Assembly: GCA_009746045.1 (NCBI GenBank)
Contig: RPFO01001489.1
Coordinates: forward strand, 111,001 to 175,000
Length of the DNA: 64,000 nucleotides
Source: Mesostigma viride
Lineage: Eukaryota > Streptophyta > Mesostigmatophyceae > Mesostigmatales > Mesostigmataceae
Reading direction: 5' to 3'
The notes beneath the pieces were generated by a model that saw only the letters and a list, made by a program, of their open reading frames with translations, was not told the DNA's origin and searched no databases. Both the position numbers and the translations under genes were made by a program. Below are positions 1 through 11,378 of this stretch, in pieces (within the stretch, counting starts at the first letter, position 1; every line of letters begins with the position of its first letter).

Positions 1-195
1 CCCTTTTTGGACTGTTCCTCCATCTTCCTCCGCAATCTCACCTAGCCTCTTCTTCACCCTTGTAGGGTAGAATGCTTAGCCCATACCCCTTACTCACCCC
101 CGACCCTCCGACCTCTTTAAGTGCTCTTTCCACAATTACTTATTCCCCCACCCACCCCTCTCCCGCTCCCACCCCCGCCCGCCCTCCTGCACCAG

Positions 196-3100
196 CTCGT
201 ACGAGATTGCCACGGCGACCAGCATCGCGCTCAAGGCGGACAAGCTCATCTGCCTGCTGAACGGGCCACCTGTGCTCAACAAGGACGGCAAGTAGGTGGC
301 TCAAGCCAGCGGAGCAAAGTGTTTGGTTTTACCTTCTCCGCCCCCCTTCTCCTTTCACCCTTGTCTGCTGGCTCCTTGCACATTTTTTTTCACAACCCAT
401 AGTGTGGTGCGTGGTATGGCGTCTTGCGCTTGGCAGGGCAACCCTTTCACAGATGGTGCAGATGGCACGTGGTTGGACTCCGTCGATCTGAAACAGGATC
501 CTTCATGCCGTATTTTGTAGGTTGTAGTAAAGTATGATCGTGGGATGCAGTGGTGTTTTTCTTGTTAATCGTGGATGCCAACACATTGCTGTAACCTGCC
601 CCCTATGACCAAGGTCATTCTCTTGAATCAGTTTTGGAATGCTGGGTCTTTAGTCGAAAAACATGTGCCTTCAGCCTGACTGGGACAGGTGGCTTTGCAT
701 CTCATTGTGGGCCCTCCAACTTGCAGAAAGCATGCTGACCTCCCCCGCCCCCCTCCGGCCCCTTGTCCCCCCTGCATGTCCCCGGGCCTCCATCCGTTCC
801 AACACGCTTGCCCCCAAAGGAACATGCCTCCCACCCGCTTTGGCTCCAGCCCGTTCTCACTTAGTCCAGCAAATCGCATGCCTGCAACCCCAGTTGTCTC
901 CCCTTCGGCACTCCCACAACCCCTTCTCGTCCCCTTGTCCATTCCCTCTCCATTGACCCTTCTCGTCCCCTTGTCCATTCCCTCTCCATTGACCCTTCTC
1001 GTCCCCTTCTCCATTCCCTCTCCATGGACCCTTCTCCATTCCCTCTCCATCGACCCTTCTCGTCCCCTTCTCCATTCCCTCTCCATGGACCCTTCTTGTC
1101 CCCTTCTCCATTCCCTCTCCATTGACCCTTCTCGTCCCCTTCTCCATTCCCTCTACATTGACCCTTCTCATCCCCTTCTCCATTCCATCTCCATTGACCC
1201 TTCTCGTCCCCTTCTCCATTCCATCTCCATTGACCCTTCTCGTCCCCTTCTCCCTCGCCATTGGCCAGGGTCCTCAAATGGCTCACCCTCAAGGAGGCGG
1301 ACCGCATCCTCCGCAACACGGTCGACATCCCTGGCGTGGAGGAGTATAAGAAACGGTGGCTGGGCGGCGTGGCCGACATTGACGACAACAGCATCCTGGA
1401 GCCGATCCGGCAGCAGATCGTGGGCAGCCCCAAACCGAACGCGACCCCTGAAGACTTTTTCCCACGAGGGGAGGATGCGTTTGACCGCGGTGTGGCGCTG
1501 GGCCCCGCCAGCCAGGCGCGCTCGGCCACCGCGTGCCACCGCGACCTCAACTTCCCCGTGGAGCTGTCTGCGGCAGCGTATGCCTGCATGGTTGGTGCCT
1601 GCTCTCCCTTTCTCTCCATCTCCTTCTCTAGGTGTAAGCTAATCAACCGTGACAATGTCGTCAGAAAGTAACAAACGTGAAAACTCTAGCTGCCCAAATC
1701 TGAGATTCCGCGGAACACAGAACAGTTACAATGTGCAAGCAATGTATGCAAAAAATTCACTAGTTACAATGTACGCAGATGTCGAGGAAAAGGGATGCGG
1801 AAACGGCTACCGAAAGAAACGTAGGGCTTCGATGTACCCAGCGCGACTCCGAGAAGCCAAGACTAGTTTGCTGTGTATCCACAGGTTGCTGCTCTTGGTG
1901 GCACTGCTGTTGGTTGCACGGGTGCTGATCGTGGCAGCACTCCTGGTATCATGTGTATGTACCGGTGAAGGAGCATCCCCTGCCTCGTGCGCCCGCTTGT
2001 CGTGCCCTCCTTGTTCCACGGTTCTCACCTCCGCATGGGTGGCGCTTGCTGGCAGCCGTGCTGGCACACCCGATGGCATGGTCGGCGGCGCGACATCCCA
2101 CGGCTGACAAGTGGTTCTGTGCTGGCACCGGCGTGTTTGCACCGTTGTCTCGGCCCCATGCCCCTACTGGTCTCGCTCCCCCCCGGCTTCTCATCGACTC
2201 TCTCTCCCCCTTCCCCGTTCTTCCTGGCCGCCAGCACGGCGTCCCTCGCGTACACCTGGTGGATAGCCGCGTGGAAGGCTGCCTCTTGCAGGAGCTGTAC
2301 ACAAAGGACGGCGTCGGGACGATGGTGTCACGGTAAGAGGGGCAGCAAGTTTTTGCGGGAGATGAACTGACTGAGGTTGAATTGAGTTGACGGGGGGACC
2401 AAAAAATGAAAATCGGAATTGATGGGGTTGCCTTGCGAAGGCAGTAGAAAGCGGCGTGGTTTGGTGGATAGCACGTGGTGCGTTACTGCTGCAGGGTGGG
2501 TAGGTGGTGGGTGGATGGGGGTGGGTGGGTGGGGTGGGGTGGGGGTGCATGATCTTTCTCAGAAGCAGGGAGGTCAGGAATGCCTATTTCCTTATCCGCA
2601 CAGACACTCACTGATAGAAGCTGGGGGGTTCGCTCTGGCTTTCAAAGGCCGGGGGACTAGGTAAGAGATCGGAGGAGCTTTTTGTGCTTGATGGATGGAT
2701 GGTTGGGGCTTTGAGGTGGGAGCGGCATTCTTTCTTCCGGGAACTGGTGGGCATGTGCCATTGTCTCCATGACCAGAGTACTGTCTATGAAGACAAACCA
2801 CACCAGCCCTGAGGTGGGTAGATCAGGAGTGCAGATTAGTGCCAAGCATTGCCACATGTCGCTGCTGTAGATCTCAGGTTGTGGACACACCAACTCACCA
2901 AGGTAGGGTGGTCTGGGCACATCTCCCTTGCGATGCTATCGTGAGCGCATCCACCTTTGTACGCATCATGTATATTTTACACATCATACCTCCGCACATG
3001 GTTCCTGCACCCACCGCTGCATGTAAACCCCGCTACCCCCCTGTGCGCGCCCTGCAGGGAGATCTACGACGGCACCCGGCGTGCGCGCGTGGAAGACCTG

Positions 3101-5278
3101 GACGGCATCGTCAAGCTGCTGGAGCCTCTGGCGGAGGACGGCATCCTGGTGCGCCGCACGGCCGAGGAGGTGAGCTAAGGGGGATAGCTAATTTTGGAAC
3201 ATAAGGGAGGGTGGGCGTACTAGAATACAACCGAGGAAGGCACGTTGGTGCGCCGCATGGCCGAAGAGGTGAGGGACTTCCGGGTTATGAATTGCGGGGA
3301 AGGGTGGGTGGCGTTCATAGAATGAGACCAAGGACGCAGCACACGGCCGAGGAGGCGAGAGCGGAGCAGCCCATTTTGTAGCAACTTTGAGAAGAGAACA
3401 TCATAGGTTACTGACTAATTGTATGATTGGTTAGTGGCTAGGAAACGTTGCTTTGTGAAGCATTTGGGGGCTTTCCCTGTCGAGGACCAAAGATTTGCTG
3501 ATCCTGTCACTTCTCTAGCGCAGCGGGAAGAGCAAAGGCAAACAACTTTTACCGCGGCACGCCGAGTCGTGCCGCTGACGAGCGCAGTGCTCTCTTCTGC
3601 AATCATTGTCCTGGCAGCAGCATCGCAGCAGTCGCCGCGGGCACGCCGCCACCTGTATCGCACAGCGCCGGTTTTAGTGTAACGCCTATCTTGTTGTCGA
3701 TCGATCCTGTGCCCCCTCATGGGCATGAGCGTGGCACCCAGGTAGTCATGTGCACCGCCCCTGCCCTGCCCATTGCGGGCGCTCAGTGATAACAACGAAA
3801 TATTCTTACCTATGGGTTGTTAGCCATCGTCTATCATTCATCACTATCACGTAACGTTACATTTGTTTGTCAACTGTCTGTTTGAATGATACTGACTCAG
3901 GTTTCGGTGCCGGTGTCTGGCCCTGCTTGCTGCTTGTGTGCCCGTTGGATGCAGATCGCCGACCACCTGCACGAGTATTTCGTCGTCTCGGAGGGCGGCC
4001 GGCTGATCGCCTGCTGCATGCTCACGCCCTTTTCGGAGAACTCAATGGCTGAGCTGGCGGCGTTTGCGGTGGACAAGGCCTGCCAGGGAGAAGGCGTGGG
4101 CGACGCCCTGCTCGGTGAGGCAACTGACTTTTGTTGTTATGTTTTGTCTTGTTTCATTTTGCTTTTCCTTGGTCCGTTGTTGGGTTTGGCCCTCCTCCAC
4201 GCACGTGTTTTGGGTGAGCCCCAAGAATGGTCGCAGGGACCCATTGGTTTGTCGTGCGTCGTTATTCCCTAGAGTGCCTCGCTACCGTAAAACATGCCTG
4301 TCGGGCGCACAAGGGAAAGGGAAGTAAAGCTTGTCATTCTTGCTTGAAAGGAAGTGAAAGGGACACATGTGGACGATGGATGCATGCATGAAGGCAGGGA
4401 GCTGGGCTATATGCATCTACAAGTGCGTACACTGACGATGCGTGAGCGGCGCGTCTGTCTGCCACCTGCATCCGTGTGGCCACGCTCGTGCACCCCCTGT
4501 CCCATCAGGGCACGTGGAGGACGCGGCGTGGGACATGGGCGTGGACACGCTGTTTCTGCTGACGACACGCACGGCCGACTGGTAAGTTCTGCTGCCATTC
4601 AAAGCCGCGGTAGAATCGATCCATGACACAACCAGTCTGTTGTTACCGTCATGAGCACGAGGATGTTTACCTCACCACCCTCGTGTCCTTTAAAGGCAGA
4701 ATCTCGTGTCCCTGTCTAGAATTAGACTGTTGGTTACCAACCACGGGCTTATTCTTCATACCAGGAGGCGAGGTAACACGTGCTCGCCTTGGCGTGCCGA
4801 ACCCATCGAATGCCTGCCGACCCGCCGCGTGTGTGCAAATGTCGGAGTCATGGGCGTCTCGTGCAGATTTCGGGCATTCCGATCAGACCATCGGGGCGGA
4901 GATGGATGGGATAGGGACCCTGATAGGCAAGGGCTGGCACCAGGAATGCGAGTGTGTGGGATTGACTAGTCAGAGCCAAAGGCAAGGTTGGCCTGTTGTA
5001 CCACGGGTTTCTGGTGCGTGAAAACGGATGTCCTCATTCGTCATTGCTGCTGCGTAGTTGGCGCTCCATTGTGGTGCCAAACGGTGACGATTTGGTGCCC
5101 TCCCCCCTCCGCACCCACCCTTTACCCCTTGACTCTGTGCAGGTTCAGCAAGCGCGGCTTCACGCAGGTGCCCCCCGAGGACGTGCACGACTTCCTGCCC
5201 AACGAGAAGATCATTCGCTTGAAGCCCGGCCGCAACTCGATGGTGCTCGCCAAGGAGCTGTCAGGGCGCGAGGCGTGA
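196..5278 (+). CDS. NAGS: N-acetylglutamate synthase, plant type (5' partial, 7 exons visible)
   Basis: Transfers an acetyl group from acetyl-CoA to glutamate, the first step of arginine/ornithine synthesis, in plastids of plants and algae. Exons that keep frame with GT-AG borders: 196-291, 1269-1590, 2235-2332, 3058-3169, 3955-4114, 4509-4581 and 5153-5278, giving 328 codons plus a TGA stop. The first exon (SYEIATATSIALKADKLI) belongs to the amino-acid-kinase-like domain. HGVPRVHLVDSRVEG and ELYTKDGVGTMVSR are the plant NAGS signature at the end of that domain. The C-terminal GNAT domain follows (IYDGTRRARVEDLDGI) with an acetyl-CoA loop CQGEGVGDALLG that fits Q/R-x-x-G-x-G. It ends FSKRGFTQVPPEDV then KPGRNSMVLAKEL. 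Family members are about 450-600 residues, so the N-terminus and transit peptide lie upstream of the window. Exon edges are by eye and the identity is firm. Confidence 0.9.
922..1254. repeat. 36-bp minisatellite in a NAGS intron
   Basis: About nine pyrimidine-rich units built on CCATTGACCCTTCTCGTCCC and CTTCTCCATTCCCTCT. The array ends only about 15 bases before the acceptor of the 1269 exon, so it supplies that exon's polypyrimidine tract. Long open frames across it on both strands are repeat artefacts. Confidence 0.9.
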
Positions 5279-5296
5279 CCGTCTCCGGGGGAGAAA

Positions 5297-5357
5297 CAAG
5301 GGGGGGCATGAGAATGGGGGGGGGGCATGAGAATAAGGGGGGGGGGGGGGGGGGGCA
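5297..5357. repeat. G-run tandem repeat just after the NAGS stop
   Basis: Three G-runs separated by CATGAGAAT/CATGAGGA-type spacers. The longest is about 19 G (5337-5355). It sits in the presumed NAGS 3' UTR, some 20 bases after the stop. Length is likely to be variable or mis-assembled. Confidence 0.8.
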
Positions 5358-6218
5358 TGAGGACAGAGATGGAGGGGGCATACTTTGGGCAGGAAGGGAA
5401 AGGAGATTCCAGTGACTCCCAGCTAGCTCTGGGGGCTTGGTCTGTCTGACGGCCAATCAGAGGCAACCTCAGCTGATGTGTTTAATCTAACTAGTGTGCG
5501 TCAATCTGCCGCTGCACATGTTGGCGATGTCAGGGTTAACGGGCATCCCACATGTGCCGTCTTCAGATCAGGGCTCCATGGGTCATGGGAGGCTCTGCTG
5601 CACGGCACTTGCTTTTCTTTGCGAGGCGTGTTTGTGGGCCCATGTGTGTGGGTAGCGTTTGAGCACCGAGCACGCGAGGAATCGCTCTTTGTGCAGACTG
5701 GCGCAAATGTGTGGAGTTGGACCAGGCAATATTTTGCTGGTTTTCTGTTATCCGTAGGATAGCTAGCATTCTCATCAACTACTTATCGAAACAAGTTGTG
5801 CAGGTCTATACATATCAGTGCAGAGACAACCAGCGCAGGCCAGAATTCTGGAATTGGATGGAGATTAAATATTCTGGAAGAGTCTGGACCATACATATCT
5901 GGGCTATACATATGCCTGCTCTTCCAGTAATGTGTAGCGCTGTGGTGCATGTGAGCTCTCATGCATGCCACTTGGGTACCTGGGTTGCAGTCCCTTGTAA
6001 TCTATCCACGTATGTGTGTTAAGTGAGATCGACAACTATGTCATTAGCGCTCATCCATTTCCCCATGTATATTGTCTGTTGGTAGACCTCTTGTACATTA
6101 CTCCATTTTTGGTGGCGCCGACAAGTTAGTGGTATTGCCGGCCACTGCTACTACTATATTAAGCTGTTAATAGTTGCCTCACTTAATATTAAGCAAGACA
6201 ACTATATTTTTACAATAT
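5358..6218. other. Gene-free flank between NAGS and the first repeat cluster
   Basis: No convincing ORF. It probably begins with the NAGS 3' UTR. A fragment of the SINE-like repeat R1 (GAGACAACCAGCGCAGGCC) occurs near 5823. The rest is AT-richer unique sequence. Confidence 0.5.
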
Positions 6219-6304
6219 TCCTGCCGTAATTTCAATGCACAAGGCTACATATTTCCATCTACATTCATATCCATCATACTGAACGACTCGAAAAATTCTC
6301 CCGC
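6219..6304 (-). mobile_element. SINE-like repeat R1, left part, split by an ORF1-only element
   Basis: Matches the R1 copy at 59245-59431: ATTTCAATGCACAAGGCTAC, then GAACGACTCGAA, then TTCTCCCG and TTTCTGGCCT. The match resumes at 8340-8357 (TTTCTGGCCTGCGCTGGTT) on the other side of the 6315-8339 insertion, so R1 was in place first. Confidence 0.65.
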
Positions 6305-6314
6305 TTTCTGGCCT

Positions 6315-8339
6315 CTCATCAGGCGTTTTATCCACACATCCATCCACGAAGGACATCCATCCACGAGAATGGCTGACGGCGGAGCTCAGATATTTTGCGT
6401 CTGAGCCCCAAATTCGGTCAGACCACTTGCATTCGATGCGCTTTTTTCAGACGCACACGCCAGTATATATAATCGGTTACGGCTGAAACGCAGTATTGCC
6501 AAAGTTATCACGTGACAAGCAGCTATGACGACCCCAAAAGCAAAACGGGGGTTGGAAAAGGAGCTTACCGGCTCCCAGCCCAACCCTCTCGCCATCGTTC
6601 TTGCCCAGCCGCCTGGGCTCGCAACATCGCCAGCAAACCCATCGATCGCCAAGCGCCTCGCCTGAGCCCAAGAAACCATGCCACGACCGCCACAACTGGA
6701 GCCTATTCTTGCCCGGCGACAAACATTTCAACCTCCTGGACTGGCAGAAACTGTCGCCGCAGGAAGTCGTCGAGGTCCTCCAGTTCCTCGCACAGGAACG
6801 GAAGCTCTTCGTGCCCCAGAAGGGGGGGGCGGCTATCGACTACCGCAACACGTCCTGGCTCTACACTTATGAAGAACCACGCCAACGCCTGCTTATCTTG
6901 ACCAGCTACTACCAGCGCAGCCTCGGCGACATCAGCAGAGCGCTCAACGCCCCCGCCCCCGCACAGCCGGCAGCCCCTTCGGCTCCCTCCCTCTGCAAGG
7001 ATGACATCCGCGTAGTGCTGGAGGAGCACGCGACCTGGCCGCTGGCTGAGAAGCTGACATCGCTGAACGTACCACACTCAACACGGTCGAGGCCCGGCGG
7101 GGCTCCAATGTGGAAACCCGGGTCGTCCACAAGCTACAAACCCAGTTCACGAAGCTGCACTGACACCGCGGCGCAAGCTAATTCGGAAACGCATGCTGCA
7201 CTTGTCTCTCGCCTGAACCAGGTGGAGGGCAAGTGCGGCGTGCTCATGAAGAAGCTTGAGGCCATCACCGCCCACACCGAGGCCCTGGCCACACAGGTCC
7301 CCAAGATAGCGGAGCAGACGGCCACCATTGCATCTCAGCCACCCCGGCAGGATGCTGGTGACCTCCCGCCGCTCTCCTACGCGGACCTGCTGCGGTCAGC
7401 CACCGCCTCCACCACCGACGCCATCGCCACGAAGCTCCAGGAGCTGGAGGACCACCGCCAGGCCCAGCAACGGGAGGTCACCGACCGCGCTCGCCGCGAG
7501 TGCCGAGTGGTGCTACGTCGGTTTCCCCAGAAGCCAGGTGAGACATCAACCTCCCTTGCTGACGAGCTCAAGAACCAGCTCCTTACCCTCATGGGCCTGG
7601 TAGGTGAGGTAGAACTGCGTGGGTGCCACCGCCTTCCCCACTCACGGGACAAGGCGGCTCCCCCGCCAGTCCTGCTCACCTTCCCCTCCCCCGAGGATAA
7701 GCAGCGGTTCCTCTCTCGTCGCAAGAGGTTGCACGACCTCACCTGGACGCTGGATGACGACCTGACCCCCGCTCAGCAACAGCAGCGACGTGACCTGTGC
7801 ATGGCCGGAATACCTCCGCCATAAGTAGGACCCCCAGAAGCCCAAGGTGTACTGGAGGGGCGGGAACCTGATGAGTCAACCACAAGATGTGGACGCCCCC
7901 GGCGGGCTAGAATAGCAATAGCCCTAGCTTGTAACCATTAGAGTCACTGCATGCCGCTAAGGCAGCCATGCTTAGAATGTTTGCCTAGCTGTGCCAACAT
8001 ATACTTAGTCACGTGCCGCCCACGCACGGTACACAACCAGCCATAGCCTTAGCCTAGTCCTAGTACAGCCATGCTACGCCCTGGCTATGTTCAGATTCAC
8101 TTGCCCACGCTACTTGCTATATGCCACGCTCACATGGGTCTTATTGCACCCACAGTTTGCCGGATCGTTAGCCTGTCCTTTTTAGTAGCTAGCGCGCCCG
8201 AAAGCAGCTGTGGCATGCCTTTGGCATGAAGGAGACTGGGGGTCTCTGCCCTTTCTCCTGTTGTGCACACACAGGGATTAAAAGCACTTCGGTGCTCCGT
8301 GACTCCCCAACGGGAGCACGTGTTTAATTAATTAATTAG
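6315..8339 (+). mobile_element. ORF1-only LINE-like element, group I
   Basis: A 2,025-bp insertion flanked by a 10-bp target-site duplication TTTCTGGCCT (6305-6314 and 8340-8349). The 5' UTR contains GGCTGACGGCGGAGCTCA, shared with the group II copies near 47.2 and 55.06 kb. One ORF1 region follows (6525-7824), then a 3' UTR of about 500 bp. The end is a hairpin (GTGCTCC paired with GGGAGCAC) and a (TTAA)n tail. No reverse transcriptase or endonuclease coding is present, although both ends look complete. The element therefore needs machinery in trans. The hairpin and tail match LINE A (9504-10087), while the two 3' UTRs upstream of it do not. Confidence 0.75.
6525..7824 (+). pseudogene. LINE ORF1-like protein, group I copy with disrupted frame
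   Basis: The likely start is ATG 6525 (MTTPKAKRG). Its frame closes near 6650, where the neighbouring frame continues with the SPSASPEPKK segment, so one frameshift is present. The body (about residues 40-400) has an Ala/Pro-rich N-terminus, a middle Q/E/A-rich part likely to form a coiled coil, and an RRM-like and C-terminal region. Key strings are CRVVLRRFPQKPGETS, PPPVLLTFPSPEDKQRF and LTWTLDDDLTPAQQQQRR. These parallel the L1 ORF1p pattern (RPRPVLVKF, then D-x-S-x-E-x-x-x-x-RR). A 4-bp insertion near 7799 changes the C-terminus relative to the copy at 59.8 kb. ORF1p acts as an RNA-binding chaperone of the retrotransposition particle. Confidence 0.65.
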
Positions 8340-8355
8340 TTTCTGGCCTGCGCTG

Positions 8356-9400
8356 GTTAAATTAAACTCAATTAAACTATAACATGACTGATCAGAATAA
8401 CATGACTCCGTCAACTAGGAGATCATGTTGAACAGATTCCTTGCTGGAGGGGTGGAGGTGGGCGAACCCGCGTAATCAAACTAACCTAACCCTAAGCTAT
8501 CTAGTCTAGAAAATCCTATTAACTACACTACTAGCTCAGCACAACGCCCCTTCTGCTTGGGGGGAGGGGGCTTGCCCACAGGGGCTTGCACGTGTGAGCC
8601 TGGACAATCTTCTGCCACCTCTTCTTGTTCTGCATAGCAGTCCAAAGAAGAGAGAGGGTGTGAATGCGGTGTTCAAACTGAGCTGGGACCACTAGCTAGG
8701 CCGGCCAGCAACATCTGGGTGTAGTTCATGGCAGGTTTACCTAGCTTTCTAGGAATGTCCTTGGGGCCAGGCCAGGTCAGGATGTGCCGCCCTGGTTGGC
8801 CAAGCCGCTGGGGGCCGGCCAGACCAAGGGCGGTGTCGACCTGACTGGTGCGAGCAAGATGTCCTACAAATGCTATCCTAGGTACGATGCCCAATCTCGT
8901 CCGAATTAATTAATTAATTAATATTAATAAGCCCAATCTCGTCCGAAATGCGAGGCATACCCTTGTACAAAGACTCTAATGACCTATGCTTAGAGAACCC
9001 TACATTCAGGACCCTGGAGCATCCTATAAACCGTGCCGTCGAGCTTGGCCGCCAGTGTGTCCGTGAGTGTCCATGCCTCGGCGCCATAGGTAAGCACCGT
9101 GAGGACGAGGACCTTGAAGCTAGAGCATGCGCTTGCACGGTGCTCGCCCAGGCCCTTCGAGCGCCAGTAGGCCGGGTGTTGAGCGAACGAAGCCTGGCCC
9201 AGGCCAGGCCGATGCGGATGTCCACATGGCGTCGGCGGTGTCGGGGAGCATGATCCGGGCAACAGTTTGAAGCGATCACGGAACGGGACCTCTGTCCCGT
9301 CGAGCAGTCGTGGCATGCAGCGGCGGGCGACTGGAGGCCCAAATCACCATCGCCTCCGTTTTGACACTAATCTCCAACCCCACCGCCCTCGCCTCCAACA
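8356..9400 (-). mobile_element. LINE C fragment (ORF2 C-terminal part and 3' end)
   Basis: On the minus strand the coding part includes LVLTVLTYGAEAWTLTD, then VGHLARTSQVDTALG and QPGRHILTWPGP. These are typical of the region after the reverse-transcriptase domain of LINE ORF2 (YGAEAW, and GHLAR followed by R-x-x-x-W). The 3' UTR closely matches the copy at 54331-54683. The tail is AT-rich (ATTAAATT) next to a TAACATGACTCCG hairpin remnant. The copy is 5'-truncated and out of frame in places. The 5' limit (about 9400) is approximate. It sits next to the 8340-8357 piece of R1. Confidence 0.65.
8906..8930 (-). mobile_element. 25-bp tail-only LINE insertion with 17-bp TSD
   Basis: GCCCAATCTCGTCCGAA occurs at 8889-8905 and again at 8931-8947. 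Between them lie only 25 bases of TTAATTAA/ATTAATA tail. Removing one duplicate restores a continuous LINE C sequence. This is what an aborted target-primed reverse transcription would leave. Confidence 0.75.
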
Positions 9401-9503
9401 CATCAATTTTTTTTTCTATTTCTGGCCGCAAACTTTTTCACTGGCTTGCTAAAACATGTTGAACCTAGGTTTGGGGCCCAAGCAAGCACATATATGGTAG
9501 TGT

Positions 9504-10087
9504 GTTTTCAGAGTAGGATATGCTGCTCATGTCCGCAATGAGGACCTGTACCAGGGCATGCCCTATATCACCAGCACAATTAAGCAACGCCGCCTGCAGC
9601 TAGTAGGGCACCTAGCTCGCACCAACCAGGTAGACACCTCACGTGGCCCCCCCGCAGGACTGCGACCAGCCCAGCCTGGCCGGCACCTCCTGACGTGGGC
9701 TGGGCCCAGTAATGTTAGACGCCGCAAGGCCCGCACCTTCAAGGAACAGCTAGTAGAGGACATGGGGGGCCTAGGCCTCTCCGTGATTTGGAAGAAGATG
9801 ATGGACAAGGCCAAGTGGGCCCCGGTCATAGAGGACAACGAGCCCCCCCCAGTGGGGAAGCGCCCGCGTGTGCAATCCCGCGGGAGGCACGCTAGATAGC
9901 CCCCCCTAGGGCAGCGTGCGGCTGCCTAGATAGATGTTGTAGTTAGAATGTTGTTAGATAGATGTAGTATGTAGCCAATGTAGATAGATTAGACCGGTAG
10001 GAATGTGTGCACCCATCCATCCCTCCATCGGGGTTAATGCTCCGTGACTCCCCAACGGGAGCACGAGTCTAATTAATTAATTAATTA
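9504..10087 (+). mobile_element. LINE A fragment (ORF2 C-terminus plus 3' end)
   Basis: A 584-bp 5'-truncated insertion with a 12-bp duplication ATATGGTAGTGT (9492-9503 and 10088-10099). The coding part runs to a stop near 9899: RRLQLVGHLARTNQVDTS, QPGRHLLTWAGPSNVRRR, then DKAKWAPVIEDNEPPP. This is the conserved LINE ORF2 tail. The 3' UTR contains AGATAGATGT repeats, then the hairpin GTGCTCC/GGGAGCAC seen in group I elements, then (TTAA)n. Diverged short copies lie at 13146-13436 and 49523-49874. Confidence 0.75.
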
Positions 10088-10214
10088 ATATGGTAGTGTT
10101 TACCCCCCCAAATTGGGGGTCATCGGACAACCCTGGCAAGGTTAACTGTGACGTATAACAGCATCAGGTAAAGATTTACTTTGTCTTTATTTCTTACAGT
10201 ATTGTTCGTATTAT

Positions 10215-10297
10215 CACCCCATCCATCATGGAATATGTGCTACATGACCTCCCCACGGAGGCATGTTATAATTTGATTTAATTTAATTTAATTTTTA
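10215..10297 (+). mobile_element. 83-bp tail-only insertion of LINE C type
   Basis: Flanked by a 14-bp duplication ATTGTTCGTATTAT (10201-10214 and 10298-10311). The insert contains GTGCTACATGACCTCC, the hairpin CCTCCCCACGGAGG, GCATGTTATAAT and an ATTTA-type tail, which is the last part of LINE C. Confidence 0.75.
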
Positions 10298-10394
10298 ATT
10301 GTTCGTATTATTACTATTTACATTTTCTTTTCTTTTTTTCCCTTTCCTTTTCTTTTTTCTTTTTCCCTTCAAATGCAACTCCTTACTTATTCTT

Positions 10395-10590
10395 TTATCA
10401 ATGAGACAACCAGCGCGCAGGCCAGAAATCGGGAGAATCCGGACCATGGTAGCTCGAGCCTGGGCACCGTTATCTTGTCCGCGTGCATGTTCGAGTCGTT
10501 CTGATGAATATGAATGGTGATGGAAAGGTGTAGCTTTGTGCATGCCTTGAAATTATGGCTGGCTTACGTGTAGAGCGACTAGATGACCTA
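10395..10590 (+). mobile_element. SINE-like repeat R1, full copy
   Basis: Starts TATCAATGAGACAACCAGCG and continues GGCCAGAAATCGGGAGAATC and GGACCATGGTAGCTCGAGCC. It ends near TTACGTGTAGAGCGAC. GTGGTAGCTCGAGCC (best seen in the 59.3-kb copy) resembles a tRNA A-box. TGTTCGAGTCG, about 35 bases downstream, resembles a B-box. That spacing suits a tRNA-derived SINE promoter. Other copies or fragments lie near 5823, 6219, 44490, 44650, 52612 and 59245. Confidence 0.55.
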
Positions 10591-10665
10591 GACGGTGGTT
10601 TATAGCCCCTTTGTGTATGTGTATATGCGCTCCCTCTTTTCCTTCTAATTTTTTGGTTGTTTGTG

Positions 10666-11185
10666 GCTTAAGACGGGCCAACCAGGTAGACACCTCCTCC
10701 TATGGCAGGGTCCGCTTGTCCCATCGCAACCCACTGGCAAACTTGCGTGCGCCGGTGCCCGGCGCGGCGCGACCCGGACCTATGTGAAACAACTGCTTGA
10801 AGATGCAGGGCTTCTGGGACTATCCGTACTCCGCGCCCGCATGATTGACAAGGAGAAATGGGCTGCCATCTGCGATAAGCACCTTCCCGAGGGGTATGCT
10901 CCTGTTTTCTCCCCACGGGCCCCGCGGCCCGTTGCTAGCCAGGGTAGAAGTCCGCAGGTGGAGGTTATTGGTCCTGAGGATAGCCGCAACACTACCGCCT
11001 CATCTGCCATTACAGTAGAGGGTCCATGCTCGGATGAGGATTACATCCCCATGGATCTAGTGCTTAACGGTTGGGGGATGATGCAGACGATATTTGTTTA
11101 AACTTTTGTGTAATTATTTTTCTAATGAGATTAGCATAGTACTCCGTGGCATGCCTTTGCGCATGACACGCAAGTACTTACTTAC
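10666..11185 (+). mobile_element. LINE D fragment with ACTT tail
   Basis: A 520-bp insertion with a 13-bp duplication TTGGTTGTTTGTG (10653-10665 and 11186-11198). The open frame to a stop near 11101 reads TGQPGRHLLLWQGPLVPSQ, then KQLLEDAGLLGLSVLRARM and IDKEKWAAI. This is the ORF2 C-terminus of a LINE related to A but with a different 3' UTR. The end contains TACTCCGTGGCATGCC and GCATGACACGC and finishes in (ACTT)n. A short inverted copy is at 13746-13857. Confidence 0.7.
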
Positions 11186-11378
11186 TTGGTTGTTTGTGTT
11201 GGTAGTGGTGGTGGTGTGTGTGTGTGTTTTCCCTATCAACCTTTCCTGTTACCCTCTGTCTCCCTCCATGGAGGTCTACCTAGACATATAGCCACGCGGC
11301 CTTCGTGTCTCTCCTCTCAGACAACTACCCTACTCCTTCCACGGCATGATATAATTTTCCGACGCTATTACGCAATAT

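Larger units (their letters stand above)
10100..11340 (+). mobile_element. Ancestral repeat F, interrupted by three later insertions
   Basis: Pieces 10140-10214, 10298-10394, about 10590-10665 and 11199-11340 line up in order with the inverted copy at 47585-47900: TTTATTTCTTACAG, GTTCGTATTATTACTATTTA, a T/C-rich stretch, TTCCCTATCAACCTTTCCTG, then CAGACAACTA and CCTTCCA. The copy at 47.6 kb ends in a TTAATTTAATTT tail, so F may itself be a retroposon 3' end. Tail C, R1 and LINE D later inserted into it. The family is unknown. Confidence 0.5.

Noticed and set aside
628-1655. Glu/Gly/Arg-rich frames on the minus strand and a Pro/Leu/Ser frame on the plus strand
   Set aside because: They arise from the 36-bp minisatellite in the NAGS intron.
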